From Streptomyces sp. A1136 (GTDB taxonomy: Bacteria > Actinomycetota > Actinomycetes > Streptomycetales > Streptomycetaceae): a stretch of 64,000 nucleotides of DNA. The notes under the pieces are model-generated. The model searched no databases. It was given only the letters and a program-made list of their open reading frames with translations, and was not told where the DNA came from. Position numbers and translations under genes: made by a program. The stretch covers positions 124,001 through 188,000 of the forward strand of contig NZ_SSBJ01000004.1 in assembly GCF_004795055.1 (NCBI RefSeq), written 5' to 3'. Below are positions 9,169-18,154 of the stretch, piece after piece (positions within the stretch are counted from its first letter, which is position 1; each line of letters begins with the position of its first letter).

Positions 9169-9591
9169 ATGGAACTCCCGCCGGCCACTCCGCACGACAC
9201 GCAGCCGACGAAGGTGTGCGTGGACTTCGACGGGGCGCGAGGCTGCATAGCCAAAGCCCGGGACGTCGCCGTCGCCCTCCTGCGCCACCACGCCCCGCAC
9301 GTCGGCCACACATTTCACGACGACGTCCTGCTGGTGGTCTCCGAACTGGTGACCAATGCCGTCCGCCACGCCCCCGGCCCCATCACCCTGGAGCTGGCCC
9401 TGCTGCCCGACGGGATCGAGATCAGCGTGGGCGACTCCAGCCCCGGCCTTCCGTACTCCCGGACTCCCGACCGGACCGGCGGACGCGGGTGGCCCATCGT
9501 CCGCGGCCTCGCCCGCCGGGTGCGCGTCGTCCCCCGCCGCGACGGCAAGACCGTCCACGCGGAGCTGGCCTGGCAGCCCGACGCCGTGTGA
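9169..9591 (+). CDS. ATP-binding anti-sigma-factor-type protein (HATPase_c_2)
   Basis: 140-residue GHKL ATPase of the RsbW/SpoIIAB-like family that is abundant in Streptomyces. The N-box is ELVTNAVRHA (residues 59-68) and the G-box region is GDSSPGLP then GGRGWPIVRGLA. Start ATG at 9169 chosen because AAAGAGAG precedes it; an in-frame GTG at 9106 is possible. These proteins bind ATP and usually inhibit sigma factors or phosphorylate STAS proteins. A STAS gene lies on the opposite strand ~290 bp away, which makes it a plausible partner. Confidence 0.85.
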   Translation: MELPPATPHDTQPTKVCVDFDGARGCIAKARDVAVALLRHHAPHVGHTFHDDVLLVVSELVTNAVRHAPGPITLELALLPDGIEISVGDSSPGLPYSRTPDRTGGRGWPIVRGLARRVRVVPRRDGKTVHAELAWQPDAV

Positions 9592-9657
9592 CGGACCGGA
9601 ACGGCTGGGGCAGGCCGGTACCGGCCCCGGGCGTGGGACGGCCCGTTTCGGTGCTCC

Positions 9658-11046
9658 TCAGACGCCGATCCAGACAGGGGCGTCCCTGCCCCACACCCCG
9701 GGAGGGCGGCCCCAGTCCACCGGCCCGCCCTCGTACGACACGGGCGGCAGCGCGTAGCGCAGTCGGCCCATGGGGCTGTCGGTCTCGGTCAGCCGGCGCC
9801 CGGCGTCGAAGCCGCCTTCCCCACCCGGAGCCGAGGCCAGGCCGTGGACCAGCCAGTGCGCGGTCTGCGTCAGGGCCGAGCGGACCAGCTGGCTCCCGCC
9901 CGTGCGCTGCTGCTCGGTGAGCGCGCGCAGCACGGCGGCCGCCAGCAGATAACCGGTGCCGTGGTCGAGCGCCTGGGCGGGCAGCGCGCCGGGTGCGTCC
10001 GCCGAGCCCTCCAGCTCGGCGATGCCCGTGGCCACCTGGACCAGGCTGTCGAAGCCGCGCCGTTCGTGCCAGGGCCCGTAGCGGCCCCAGGCGGACAGCT
10101 GTGCGATCACCAGGCCCGGACGGCGTTCGGCGAGCGTGTCGGGCGCGAGCCCGAACCGGTCCAGTGCCCCCGGCCGGTAACCGATGACCACCACGTCCGC
10201 CTCACGGAGCAGCTCCTCGAAGATCCGGCGGTCGGTGGCGTCACCCAGGTCGAGGGTGGTCGAGCGTTTTCCCATGCCCGTGTCGTTGTGGGCCTCCTGG
10301 CTCTCCGGCAGCTGTGGGGCGTCGATCCGCAACACGTCCGCGCCGAGCAGCGCCAGGGTCCGGGTGGCGACCGGCCCGGCGAGCACCCTTGTCAGATCCA
10401 GCACGCGCAACCCCGCGCACGGCAGCGCGGCGTCACCGAGCACCCGGCCCGGGGCGTCGTCGATACGTGCCGTGGTCAACAGCGGCTGCCCCGCGACCAA
10501 GACCCCCTGCTCGCTTCCGGCCCACTCCTCGGGACCGCGTGCCGCGACGGCCAGGCCGCCCGCCGCGTAGACGGTCTCCTCAACCTCTCGCGCCGTACGC
10601 TCCGCGATCGCCCCCGCCACCGAGTGCGCCACATCCTCGCGAGCGTCCCCCGACACTCCGAGCGCGGCGAGCAATCGGGCACGGTGGTGGGGGTAGTTGG
10701 CGTGGGTGCGGACCCATCCGTCGCTCGCCCGCCAGAACCGGGACAGCGGCGCGAAGGTCGACCACGCTCGCCCGTCGAGCCGCACCAGCCGGTCGCTGAG
10801 GAACGCCGTCGCGACCGCCTCGTCATCGACCCGCACCCGGGGCACGGGCCGCCCCGTGCGTACGGAGGTGAGTTCGGCGGCGGCGAGCGAGCACACCGCG
10901 ACGGTGGACCGCGCCAGTTCCATGACGGGCAGCCGCGCCGGCAGCCCTCCGGACGGTCCGCCGTAGGACACCCGGTCGAGCAGAGAGGCATCGGCGCCCA
11001 GCGCCGCCCAGGCCTGCGAAGTACCGGTGGAGGTTGGAGATCTCAT
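9658..11046 (-). CDS. class III (CaiB/BaiF) CoA-transferase family protein
   Basis: 462 residues, family III CoA-transferase. The typical segments are LRVLDLTRVLAGPVATRTLALLGADVLRID and GMGKRSTTLDLGD, then YRPGALDRFGLAPDTLAERRPGLV. The family moves CoA between carboxylic acids. The N-terminal ~190 residues are a second, weaker repeat of the fold, as in long actinobacterial members. Start ATG at 11046, within a divergent promoter region shared with the mycothiol-isomerase-like gene. A 14-bp palindrome (9613-9626) lies between its stop and the convergent ATPase gene. Confidence 0.87.
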   Translation of the reverse strand: MRSPTSTGTSQAWAALGADASLLDRVSYGGPSGGLPARLPVMELARSTVAVCSLAAAELTSVRTGRPVPRVRVDDEAVATAFLSDRLVRLDGRAWSTFAPLSRFWRASDGWVRTHANYPHHRARLLAALGVSGDAREDVAHSVAGAIAERTAREVEETVYAAGGLAVAARGPEEWAGSEQGVLVAGQPLLTTARIDDAPGRVLGDAALPCAGLRVLDLTRVLAGPVATRTLALLGADVLRIDAPQLPESQEAHNDTGMGKRSTTLDLGDATDRRIFEELLREADVVVIGYRPGALDRFGLAPDTLAERRPGLVIAQLSAWGRYGPWHERRGFDSLVQVATGIAELEGSADAPGALPAQALDHGTGYLLAAAVLRALTEQQRTGGSQLVRSALTQTAHWLVHGLASAPGGEGGFDAGRRLTETDSPMGRLRYALPPVSYEGGPVDWGRPPGVWGRDAPVWIGV

Positions 11047-11218
11047 GCCCGCACTATGACACCGGGGTACCGCGGGGGACGGGGAGCTCCTCGGCGGACG
11101 GTGCGGGCACGGGTGTCGGGTGGGATTCGAGCAGCGGTGCCGCGGCTCGACGCCGGTTCCCGGCTCGGTCGGGAAGCCGGAGCCGGTGAGACGGCTCCGC
11201 GGGGGAAGAAGACCGGGC

Positions 11219-11959
11219 ATGAGCACATCCGGCGATCCCGAGAGGGATCAACCCCACGTCCTCCTTCCGCTTTTGACGTCCTCCGCCGACCGTCTGCTCG
11301 ACTCCGCCCGGTCCCTGACCGGCGAACAGATGGGGGAACCTTCGCGTCTGCCCGGGTGGACGCGCGCGCACGTCCTGGTTCACCTGGCCCGCGGCGCGGA
11401 TTCCCGGGTGCGTCTGCTCACGGCCGCGCGGACCGGCACGGATCTGCCCCAGTACCCGGACGAGGAAACCCGGGCCCGGGAGATCCGGCAGGGGGCACTT
11501 CGCGAGGCAGGCGAGATTTCCGGGGATCTGGAGGAATCCGTACGCGGGGTCCTCCGGGCCATTGTGGAACATCCCGGGAGTGCCTGGGACGCACCGGTGC
11601 GGTGGCTGGGGGGAGGAATGCGCCCGGTACGCGGTGTGCTGTGGAGCCTGCTGCGGGAGCAGGAGGTCCACCACGTGGATCTGGCAACCACCTACCTGCC
11701 ACACCACTGGCCGGACGCCTTCACAACCCGCGAACTGCACGAGACGCTGACATGGTTGCGGAAAGACCCAGCGATGCCCCCGGTGCGGCTCAGGGCGGAT
11801 GAGGACGGCGCGGTCCACTGCGTCGGCGCAGGCACGGGTCCGCTGGTAGCCGGTTCGAGAGCGGACATCCTCGCCTGGCTGATCGGCCGCGGCGACGGGA
11901 ACACCCTCACGACCGGCCCGGCCGGCGCTCTGCCCGTCCTCCCGACCTGGAGGCAGTGA
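11219..11959 (+). CDS. maleylpyruvate isomerase family mycothiol-dependent enzyme
   Basis: 246 residues with an N-terminal DinB-like four-helix bundle, SARSLTGEQMGEPSRLPGWTRAHVLVHLARGADSRVRLL, including the conserved H of the metal site, then H in REQEVHHVDLA. The C-terminal MDMPI domain ends ADILAWLIGRGDGNTLTT. Members use mycothiol as a cofactor in isomerase or thiol-transfer reactions. Start ATG at 11219 after GGGGGAAGAAG. Divergent from the CoA-transferase gene; both may belong to aromatic or acid catabolism, but this is inference. Confidence 0.85.
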   Translation: MSTSGDPERDQPHVLLPLLTSSADRLLDSARSLTGEQMGEPSRLPGWTRAHVLVHLARGADSRVRLLTAARTGTDLPQYPDEETRAREIRQGALREAGEISGDLEESVRGVLRAIVEHPGSAWDAPVRWLGGGMRPVRGVLWSLLREQEVHHVDLATTYLPHHWPDAFTTRELHETLTWLRKDPAMPPVRLRADEDGAVHCVGAGTGPLVAGSRADILAWLIGRGDGNTLTTGPAGALPVLPTWRQ

Positions 11960-12135
11960 GGGAAGGAACGGCAACCGGCGGGCGAGGCCACGGGGTAGGC
12001 GTCCCGGGGGCGGACGGGAGAGCGGGGTGGACCGAGGCTGCGACGAGAGAGCCGAGCGCAAGGCCGCCACCGCACACCACGGTCGAACGGCCGCACCGCT
12101 CGTCCCGCGCGGGCTCGTTCGGTCGAGCGGCCCGT

Positions 12136-12312
12136 TCAGGCGAACGGAACGGCGTCCTGCGGGGACGTGTGCCAGTTGGTGACGATCGGCTTGTCGACGG
12201 TGATGGTGCCGACCGGCAGGGAGACGGGGACGGGGTCGGCGTCACCCACGGCGGCGATCTGGTCGCGCGACGGCGGCCGGCAGAGCGTCCGCCCGCCCAA
12301 GGTCGACTCCAT
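12136..12312 (-). CDS. small hypothetical protein (58 aa)
   Basis: A 58-codon frame starting ATG at 12312 and ending TGA at 12136. Codon use is strongly GC-ending, as in genuine local genes (a run of GCC, GTC, CCG, ACC, GAC). The C-terminal half reads like a folded beta segment (PVGTITVDKPIVTNWHTS). The upstream ribosome site is weak (CAGGA). It could be a true small protein or the 3' remnant of a larger gene. No family recognised. Confidence 0.45.
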   Translation of the reverse strand: MESTLGGRTLCRPPSRDQIAAVGDADPVPVSLPVGTITVDKPIVTNWHTSPQDAVPFA

Positions 12313-12545
12313 CGAGATCCTGTGACGTCCTCAAGACCACTTTCGCGGGGCCGGGCCAGGAGCTCGGCCCCCGCGAGAATGACGGGAGCGGCGGCGGACG
12401 GGACGCGGCGGACGCCGGCCCGCGGGCACCCGAAAAGTGCCGACCGGATCCGCTCCGCCGGCGAGGACCTGCGGAGCGCCTAACCCCGCCGACTCGGCGT
12501 CTGCGACATCATGAACCCCCGTCAGCACCCGAGGAGAGGACGCAC

Positions 12546-13997
12546 ATGTCGAGGCTGCGGATGGGAGAAGGCGTACTGCGCCGCAAGCCGATCGAGCACA
12601 TCGACGAGATCGAAGGCGCTCCCAGCGAGCAGCTCACGCGGACCCTCGGGCTCTGGCAGCTCACCGCCATCGGCGTCGGAGGCATCATCGGCGCCGGCAT
12701 CTTCACGCTCGCCGGCACGGTCGCCAACGGCATCGCCGGGCCGGCCGTACTGATCTCTTTCCTGATCGCCGGCGTGGCCAGCGCCGCGGCTGCCTTCTCG
12801 TACGCCGAATTCGCCGGGCTGATCCCGAAGGCCGGCTCCGCATACACCTATGGCTACGCCGTCCTCGGCGAGCTGGCCGGCTGGTTCATCGGCTGGGATC
12901 TGCTGCTGGAGTACACGGCCATCGTCGCCGTCGTCGCCATCGGCATCTCCGGCTACTTCAACTTCCTCCTGACGAACACCGGCGCCGGCCTGCCCACCTG
13001 GATGCTGGGCGCGCCCGGGACGGGGGAGGGCCACCGTGTCGACCTCATCGCCGCCGTCCTCTGCCTGTTCACGGCCTATCTGCTCAACCTCGGCATCAAG
13101 AACGCCGCGCGCTTCGAGACGGTCGTCGTCGCGCTCAAGGTTCTGGTCGTCCTGCTGGTCATCGTCGTCGGCTTCTTCCACATCGACACCGACAACTACA
13201 CACCCTTCTTCCCGTTCGGCGTGGGAGGCGCCTTCACCGGGGCGGCGACGGTCTTCTTCGCCGTGTTCGGATACGACGCGATGAGCACGGCGGCGGAGGA
13301 GTCCAAGGACGCGCAACGCCACATGCCCAGGGCGATCATCTACTCGCTCGCCATCGCCATGGTGCTGTACGTCCTCGCCTGCCTGGTCCTGACGGGCATG
13401 CAGAACTACAAGGAGATCGACCCCGAGAGCGGGTTCTCCAGCGCCTTCAAATCGGTGGGGCTCGGTGCGTTCGCCGACGTGATCGCGGTCGGCGCGATCA
13501 TCGGCATCCTCACGGTGATGTTCACCTTCATGCTCGGCGTGACGCGCGTGTGGTTCTCCATGAGCCGCGACGGACTGCTGCCCCACTGGTTCGCCAAGAC
13601 GCACCCGACCCGGCACGTCCCGACCCGCGTCACCTGGATCGTCGGCGTGGCGTCGGCCCTCATCGCCGGCTTCGTGCCGATCGGCGCGGCCGCGGAGCTG
13701 ACCAACATCGGCATCCTGCTCGCCTTCGCGGTGGTGTGCACCGCCGTCATCGTCCTTCGGTACCGGCGTCCCGACCTGCCGCGGCAGTTCCGTACGCCCT
13801 TCATGCCCTTCACCCCCGCCGTCGGCGTGGTCGCCTCGATCTGGCTCATCACCTACCTCCAGGTCGAGACGTGGATCCGGTTCGTGGTCTGGTTCCTGAT
13901 CGGCCTCGTCATCTACTTCGGCTACTCCTACCGGCACTCGGGACTCGCCGAGGCGGCCGGGAGCGGTACCTCGAACAAGCCGGACGGCACGCCCTGA
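12546..13997 (+). CDS. APC-family amino acid permease
   Basis: 483-residue membrane protein with about 12 hydrophobic segments. It carries the APC signature IGVGGIIGAGIFTLAG in TM1 and EFAGLIPKAGSAYTYGYAVLGELAGWFIGWDLLLEY, typical of the cationic-amino-acid transporter branch. Start ATG at 12546 with GAGGAGAGG upstream. Predicted proton-coupled uptake or exchange of amino acids at the cytoplasmic membrane. Transcription likely ends at the hairpin at 14034-14070. Confidence 0.93.
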   Translation: MSRLRMGEGVLRRKPIEHIDEIEGAPSEQLTRTLGLWQLTAIGVGGIIGAGIFTLAGTVANGIAGPAVLISFLIAGVASAAAAFSYAEFAGLIPKAGSAYTYGYAVLGELAGWFIGWDLLLEYTAIVAVVAIGISGYFNFLLTNTGAGLPTWMLGAPGTGEGHRVDLIAAVLCLFTAYLLNLGIKNAARFETVVVALKVLVVLLVIVVGFFHIDTDNYTPFFPFGVGGAFTGAATVFFAVFGYDAMSTAAEESKDAQRHMPRAIIYSLAIAMVLYVLACLVLTGMQNYKEIDPESGFSSAFKSVGLGAFADVIAVGAIIGILTVMFTFMLGVTRVWFSMSRDGLLPHWFAKTHPTRHVPTRVTWIVGVASALIAGFVPIGAAAELTNIGILLAFAVVCTAVIVLRYRRPDLPRQFRTPFMPFTPAVGVVASIWLITYLQVETWIRFVVWFLIGLVIYFGYSYRHSGLAEAAGSGTSNKPDGTP

Positions 13998-14033
13998 ACA
14001 GGTAGGGGGACCCTCCCGACAGAGGAGAGGTGC

Positions 14034-14070
14034 GCACGGCGCCGGCCCGGGGTACCGGGCGGCGCCGTGC
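14034..14070. terminator. bidirectional hairpin between convergent genes
   Basis: Perfect 10-bp inverted repeat GCACGGCGCC (14034-14043) / GGCGCCGTGC (14061-14070). It sits between the stop codons of the rightward permease and the leftward S53 peptidase. There is no long U-tract, as is usual for Streptomyces terminators. Confidence 0.7.
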
Positions 14071-14094
14071 GTGACGTCGTGCGCGGTGCGGGGA

Positions 14095-15483
14095 TCAGTA
14101 GGGGCGGCGGCTCTCCCGGGCCAGGGCCGGGACGAAGCGCGCCGCGTCGATGGTGCCGAGACCGGTCGCCATGTCGTAGCCGTCGACCGCGGTGTAGCCG
14201 GTCACGCCCGCGTAGCTGTTGTTCGTGCCGTCGTTGACGTCCACGAGGCCGCCGGCCGGCTTGTAGCCCTGGTCCTTGTACAGCGAGTACAGGGCGTCGT
14301 TGAGGTTGCCGATCCGGTGGCCGGCCGCCTGGTCGGCGAGGGCGACGATGCCGGAGAACAGCGGCGCGGCCTCGCTGGTGCCGCCGGACACGTCCCAGCC
14401 GACCGCGGTCGGGTCGTAGCTGGAGTACACCCAAGCCCCGCCGTTGACGGCGGCGGCCATCGAGATGTCCGGGGTGCCGCGCCGATCGCCGACGACGCCG
14501 CGGACGCCGTTTTGGAACGAGGGCCGCGCGAAGACGTGCGACTGGCCGCCGCCCCCCGCGCCGTTGTCGTTGTAGACGCTCTCGGGGCTGAGGCGGTTGC
14601 CCTTGTCGTCGAGGTGCAACTGGGTGCCGCCGATCGAGGTGACCAGCGGGTCGGACGAAGGCCAGGAGTTGACGCGCTCCTTGTAGTAACCGCTGCCGTC
14701 CGCCGTGCTGTCCGTCGCGCCACCGTCACCCGAGGAGGCGAGGACCGTCACATCGTGGGCCGCCGCCGCCTTGAAGGCGTACCGCAAGTTCTTCAGGCTG
14801 GAGAAGTCGCCCTTGTCGAAGCCCGGGAAGGTGTTCTCGGTCGCGCCGAAGCTCTGTGTGATGACGTCGCCGATGCCGCGGTCGATCAGGGACTTCTCGG
14901 CCGACATCATCTCGGGGAAGCCGGTGACGCCCTCGGTCTCGGCGACCGCCGTCTCCACGAGCACGATCTTGGCGTCCGGCGCCATGGCGTGGGCCATTTC
15001 GACGTCGAGCGTGGACTCACCGGCCCAGCCGGTCATGTCGGCGTTCTTCGGGTCCCAGGCCGGGACGTCGCCCCACTTGACCACCTGGACCTTGCTGCTG
15101 GGAATACCGAACTGCTTGCTGTACACGTCGAGGTCGTGCTGGATCGTCGGGGAGCCGAACGAGTCCACGATCACGATGGTCCGGCCCTTGCCGGTGATGC
15201 CGGCCTTGTAGAGCGGGTCCAGGTGGTACGCCTGGCGGTACTGCAGCGGTCCGTAGCAGGCGATCTTCCACTTGGCCTGGCACTGCTCCGTGGACAGCGG
15301 GCTGCCGACGGCTCGGACCAACTGGTGTCCGGCGACGGCCGGAACGGGCTTGACCTGCCGACCGGCGGCGGGGGCCGCCGAGGCGGCCCCGCTCAGGGGC
15401 GTGGCGACCAGGGCGGCCGAGGCGAGGGCGGTGGCCCCTGCCGTGGCGACCGCGGCGCGGAGCCGGGGGCGAGGTATGCGCAT
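14095..15483 (-). CDS. secreted S53 (sedolisin) family serine peptidase
   Basis: 462 residues. The signal peptide has a basic n-region RIPRPRLR and a hydrophobic core, cleaving near ASAAP (about residue 37). The sedolisin catalytic set is complete: E156 and D160 in GESTLDVE (Glu-x3-Asp), oxyanion D253 in SSGDGG and nucleophile S370 in GGTSEAAP. The large activation pro-domain found in most sedolisins is missing: only ~35 residues separate the signal peptide from the catalytic domain. A C-terminal calcium-site-like DVNDGTNN is present. Start ATG at 15483 after AAGGAG. Predicted extracellular acid endopeptidase. Confidence 0.9.
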   Translation of the reverse strand: MRIPRPRLRAAVATAGATALASAALVATPLSGAASAAPAAGRQVKPVPAVAGHQLVRAVGSPLSTEQCQAKWKIACYGPLQYRQAYHLDPLYKAGITGKGRTIVIVDSFGSPTIQHDLDVYSKQFGIPSSKVQVVKWGDVPAWDPKNADMTGWAGESTLDVEMAHAMAPDAKIVLVETAVAETEGVTGFPEMMSAEKSLIDRGIGDVITQSFGATENTFPGFDKGDFSSLKNLRYAFKAAAAHDVTVLASSGDGGATDSTADGSGYYKERVNSWPSSDPLVTSIGGTQLHLDDKGNRLSPESVYNDNGAGGGGQSHVFARPSFQNGVRGVVGDRRGTPDISMAAAVNGGAWVYSSYDPTAVGWDVSGGTSEAAPLFSGIVALADQAAGHRIGNLNDALYSLYKDQGYKPAGGLVDVNDGTNNSYAGVTGYTAVDGYDMATGLGTIDAARFVPALARESRRPY

Positions 15484-15715
15484 GAGTGCTCCTTGTGTGG
15501 GGTGGAGCCGCACGTAACGGCTTCCGTGATCCCATCGGGAGGTCATGCACAGGACAAGGAGCTTTGTCGCTTGATGTCGAACGCTTTGCCTGACTCCGAA
15601 TCCTTTGACGCTTCCTGACCCAATCATGGGCGGTATCCCACGGCGGATCTGCGACGGGCCCGGCAGCCGACCGGAGTTCCGACCGTGGCCGACGAACCAC
15701 GCGAGCGGAAACGGC

Positions 15716-16318
15716 TCAGCCGTGACTCCGGTCCGGACGCAGCTCGATGCGGTCCGGCGCGAGGTCGACCGCCACGCGGTGCTGCATGCCCAGGGCCTCC
15801 AGGAACTTCGGGGGGAGTTGGCCCCGGCCGGAGTGGTCCAGGACCACGTACTCGCGTTCGCTGATCGATTCCGCGCCGTGCTCGTCGGTGACCAGGCGGC
15901 GCAGGACCTCGCTGCTGGTGCAGCCGTCACGGATCGCCACGGTGCGGCGGACCTCGCCCGCCACCATGGGATCGTGCGTCACGATGACCACCGTCACGCC
16001 GAGTTCCTTTCTCACCGTGCGGAAGGTCCCGGAGACCGCCGCGGCCGTCTCCGAGTCCAGTTCGCCCGTAGGCTCGTCGGCCGGCAGGACCCTGGGGTCG
16101 TCCGCCATGGCCACGGCGATCGCGACGCGCTGCTGTTGGCCGCCTGACAGGTGCGCCGGCAGCCGGTGCGCCAGATCGCCCATTTCGAGGGCGTCCAGGA
16201 TCTCCGCGACCCGTGCGGCGCGGCGTGCGCCCGCGCCGCGTCGGGAACCGCCACCCTTCAACTGCGTCGGCAGCGCGACGTTCTGCGCGGCCGTCAGGAA
16301 CGGCAACAGCGCGCCACG
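15716..16318 (-). pseudogene. ABC transporter ATP-binding protein, 5' half missing
   Basis: The 3' part of a MacB/LolD-type ABC ATPase begins at about 16318 with LLPFLTAAQNVALP. It contains the signature LSGGQQQRVAIAVAMA, Walker B VLPADEPTGELD and the H-loop VIVTHD, and then a ~57-residue tail with SGRGQLPPKFLEALG, similar to an AbrB-like swapped hairpin. The Walker A half is absent: upstream sequence in this frame is antisense of another gene. With no P-loop it cannot be a functional ATPase. It abuts a second truncated ABC ATPase pointing the other way. Confidence 0.8.
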
Positions 16319-16322
16319 CCCT

Positions 16323-16674
16323 GACGCCGCCGCAACCCCAGAACGCGCCCGGACCCTGCTCGCCCTGGTCGGCCTCGCCACCCACGCCGAGCAGCGCCCC
16401 GGCGAGCTTTTCGGCGGCAGCAGCAGCGTGTCGCGGTGGCCCGCGCCCTGGCCAACAACCCCGACCTGATCATCGCGGACGAACCCACGGGCCGGCTCGA
16501 CTCGGAGACAGGCCGGTCGATCATGGAGCTGTTGCGTGCGGGCGTGCGCAGCGAGTCGGTCACCATCCTCGTCGCCACCACGACCCCAGCCTGATCGAAC
16601 TGGCGGACCGGGTGGTGGAATGGCGCGACGGCCGCCTCGTCGGGCCCGTCGCGGAGGAGGGGGCCGGCCGGTGA
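16323..16674 (+). pseudogene. ABC transporter ATP-binding protein, 5' half missing and frameshifted
   Basis: Remnant of a second ABC ATPase. The frame starting near 16323 reads [27 protein letters not shown] one-base loss near 16424 then shifts to [28 protein letters not shown], and a second one-base loss near 16583 shifts to [22 protein letters not shown]. Signature, Walker B and H-loop are recognisable, but the Walker A half is missing. The two truncated genes meet head to head near 16320, as expected if a deletion removed both 5' ends of a divergent pair. Confidence 0.8.
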
Positions 16675-16733
16675 GGGCGACACGGCAGGCCGAGGCCATG
16701 GTCCGACCGACCCGTTCCGAAGGCCTCGGCCCC

Positions 16734-17618
16734 TCACTTCGGCAGGGCTGTCTCCAGTTCTGCCAGTTCCGCCGCGTCGAGTTCGATCCCGGTGGCCTCG
16801 GCCGAGTCCCGGATCGACGCCGGACGGCCGGCTCCCGGCACCGGGATGACCAGCGGGGAGCGGGCCAGTAGCCAGGCCAAGGCGATCTGCTGCGGGCTCA
16901 CGCCGCGTTCGACCGCGATGCGGTGGAAGGCGGTGCCGGCGGAGGTGGGGCCGGACGGCCCGTCCAGGGAACTGCGGGAGATGCCGCCCAACGGGCTCCA
17001 GGGCAGGAAAGCCAGGCCGAGTCGGGTGCTCAGCTCCAGTGCGGGCTCGCTGTCGCGAACGGCGGGGGAGAACTGGTTCTGCACGGAGACGAGCGCGTCG
17101 CCGAGGATGGAGCGCGCCTCACGGATCTGGTCGGTGGTGACATTGGAGATACCCGCGGCCCGGATGGTTCCCGCGTCGAGGAGTTCGCGCAGGGCGCCGA
17201 CCGATTCCGCCCAAGGCACGTCAGGGTCGGGCTTGTGCAGCTGGTACAGGCCGATCGCCTCCACTCCCAGCCGCTTGAGCGAGGCTTCGGCGGCCTGCTT
17301 GAGATGGGCGGGGGTGCCCGTGACGGTCCAACCGCCGTCGCCGGGACGGCCCCGGCCCCCTTTGGTGGCGACGAGGACGCCTGAGGTGTCGCCGCCGAAG
17401 CGGGCGAGGGCACGGGCGATGAGCAGTTCATTGTGGCCGCGCTCGTCGGCGTGCCAGTGGTAACTGTCGGCCGTGTCGATGAGCGTGATGCCTGCGTCGA
17501 GGGCGGCATGGATGGTTGCGACGGCTCGCTCTTCATCCGGGCGGTTCTCGATGGAAAGGGGCATGGCCCCCAAGGCGATGGCACTGACCGTGGTGGTCCC
17601 CAGGGGGCGGTACTTCAT
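16734..17618 (-). CDS. aldo/keto reductase
   Basis: 294-residue NADPH-dependent AKR barrel: catalytic D48 and Y53 in IDTADSY, K86 in VATKGG, and the His in YQLHKPD. C-terminal NADP site VIPVPGAGRPASIRD. Start ATG at 17618 chosen over the in-frame start at 17642 because CAGGAG lies between them. Function: reduction of aldehydes or ketones in the cytoplasm; substrate unknown. Long upstream region (17619-18154) with no other gene. Confidence 0.9.
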   Translation of the reverse strand: MKYRPLGTTTVSAIALGAMPLSIENRPDEERAVATIHAALDAGITLIDTADSYHWHADERGHNELLIARALARFGGDTSGVLVATKGGRGRPGDGGWTVTGTPAHLKQAAEASLKRLGVEAIGLYQLHKPDPDVPWAESVGALRELLDAGTIRAAGISNVTTDQIREARSILGDALVSVQNQFSPAVRDSEPALELSTRLGLAFLPWSPLGGISRSSLDGPSGPTSAGTAFHRIAVERGVSPQQIALAWLLARSPLVIPVPGAGRPASIRDSAEATGIELDAAELAELETALPK

Positions 17619-18154
17619 GTGCGTCTCTACTCCTGTGTCCATGTTGCCCAGAGGGCCGGGGCGGCGGATGCGGCGAGCGCTCCGGGTACGCCGCCGCGCT
17701 TCGACGGTTCATCCTGGGCGCATCCGGTCGCCGGCAGAAGTGCCGAAACGGTGGACACGTAGTAAGGAAAACTGTCGACCCCTGCGCCACCGCTCCGTGT
17801 CCCGCGCTCTGCGGCGGTGGGACCGGCGACGTCCAGGCGGCACTTCTGGACGTCCAGGCGGCACTTCTGCCTGACCCTGCAGGCCGCCGCCCGAGGACGA
17901 CGCCCGGATCGCCCCGCTGCTCTCATGGCTAGGCACCCCCGCTACCCACGGTTCTAGGGTGCCGCCCGGCGATCCGCTGCCCGAGCGGAGGTCGCAGACG
18001 TGCTACCAAGCAGGAAATGGGCCTTCCGGTCGGATCAGTCGGATCACGCTGTGACCGCCCGGGGACGCGAACCCCTCGCCGGCCACGGAAACACCGATGA
18101 GTTTTCCCCGTCCGGCGAGTCCTACCACCGTTGTCGACAACACAGGAGGAGCAA
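17619..18154. other. intergenic region between divergent genes
   Basis: About 535 bases with no recognisable protein. It contains an exact 21-bp tandem duplication (17828-17869) and a GGCACCC...GGGTGCC inverted repeat (17932-17938 / 17957-17963) around GTTCTAGGGT. The second may be an operator or promoter element. The strong AGGAGGAG ribosome site of the downstream reductase ends it. Confidence 0.5.
17828..17869. repeat. 21-bp exact tandem duplication
   Basis: The unit GACGTCCAGGCGGCACTTCTG, positions 17828-17848, is repeated without change at 17849-17869. Non-coding as far as can be seen. Confidence 0.9.

Noticed and set aside
9613..9626. 14-bp palindrome between convergent genes considered as a terminator
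   Set aside because: Too short and without a loop or T-tract. It may contribute but is not well supported.
12522..13937. 471-codon leftward open frame across the permease gene
   Set aside because: Asp/Glu/His-rich antisense of transmembrane segments, a typical artefact.
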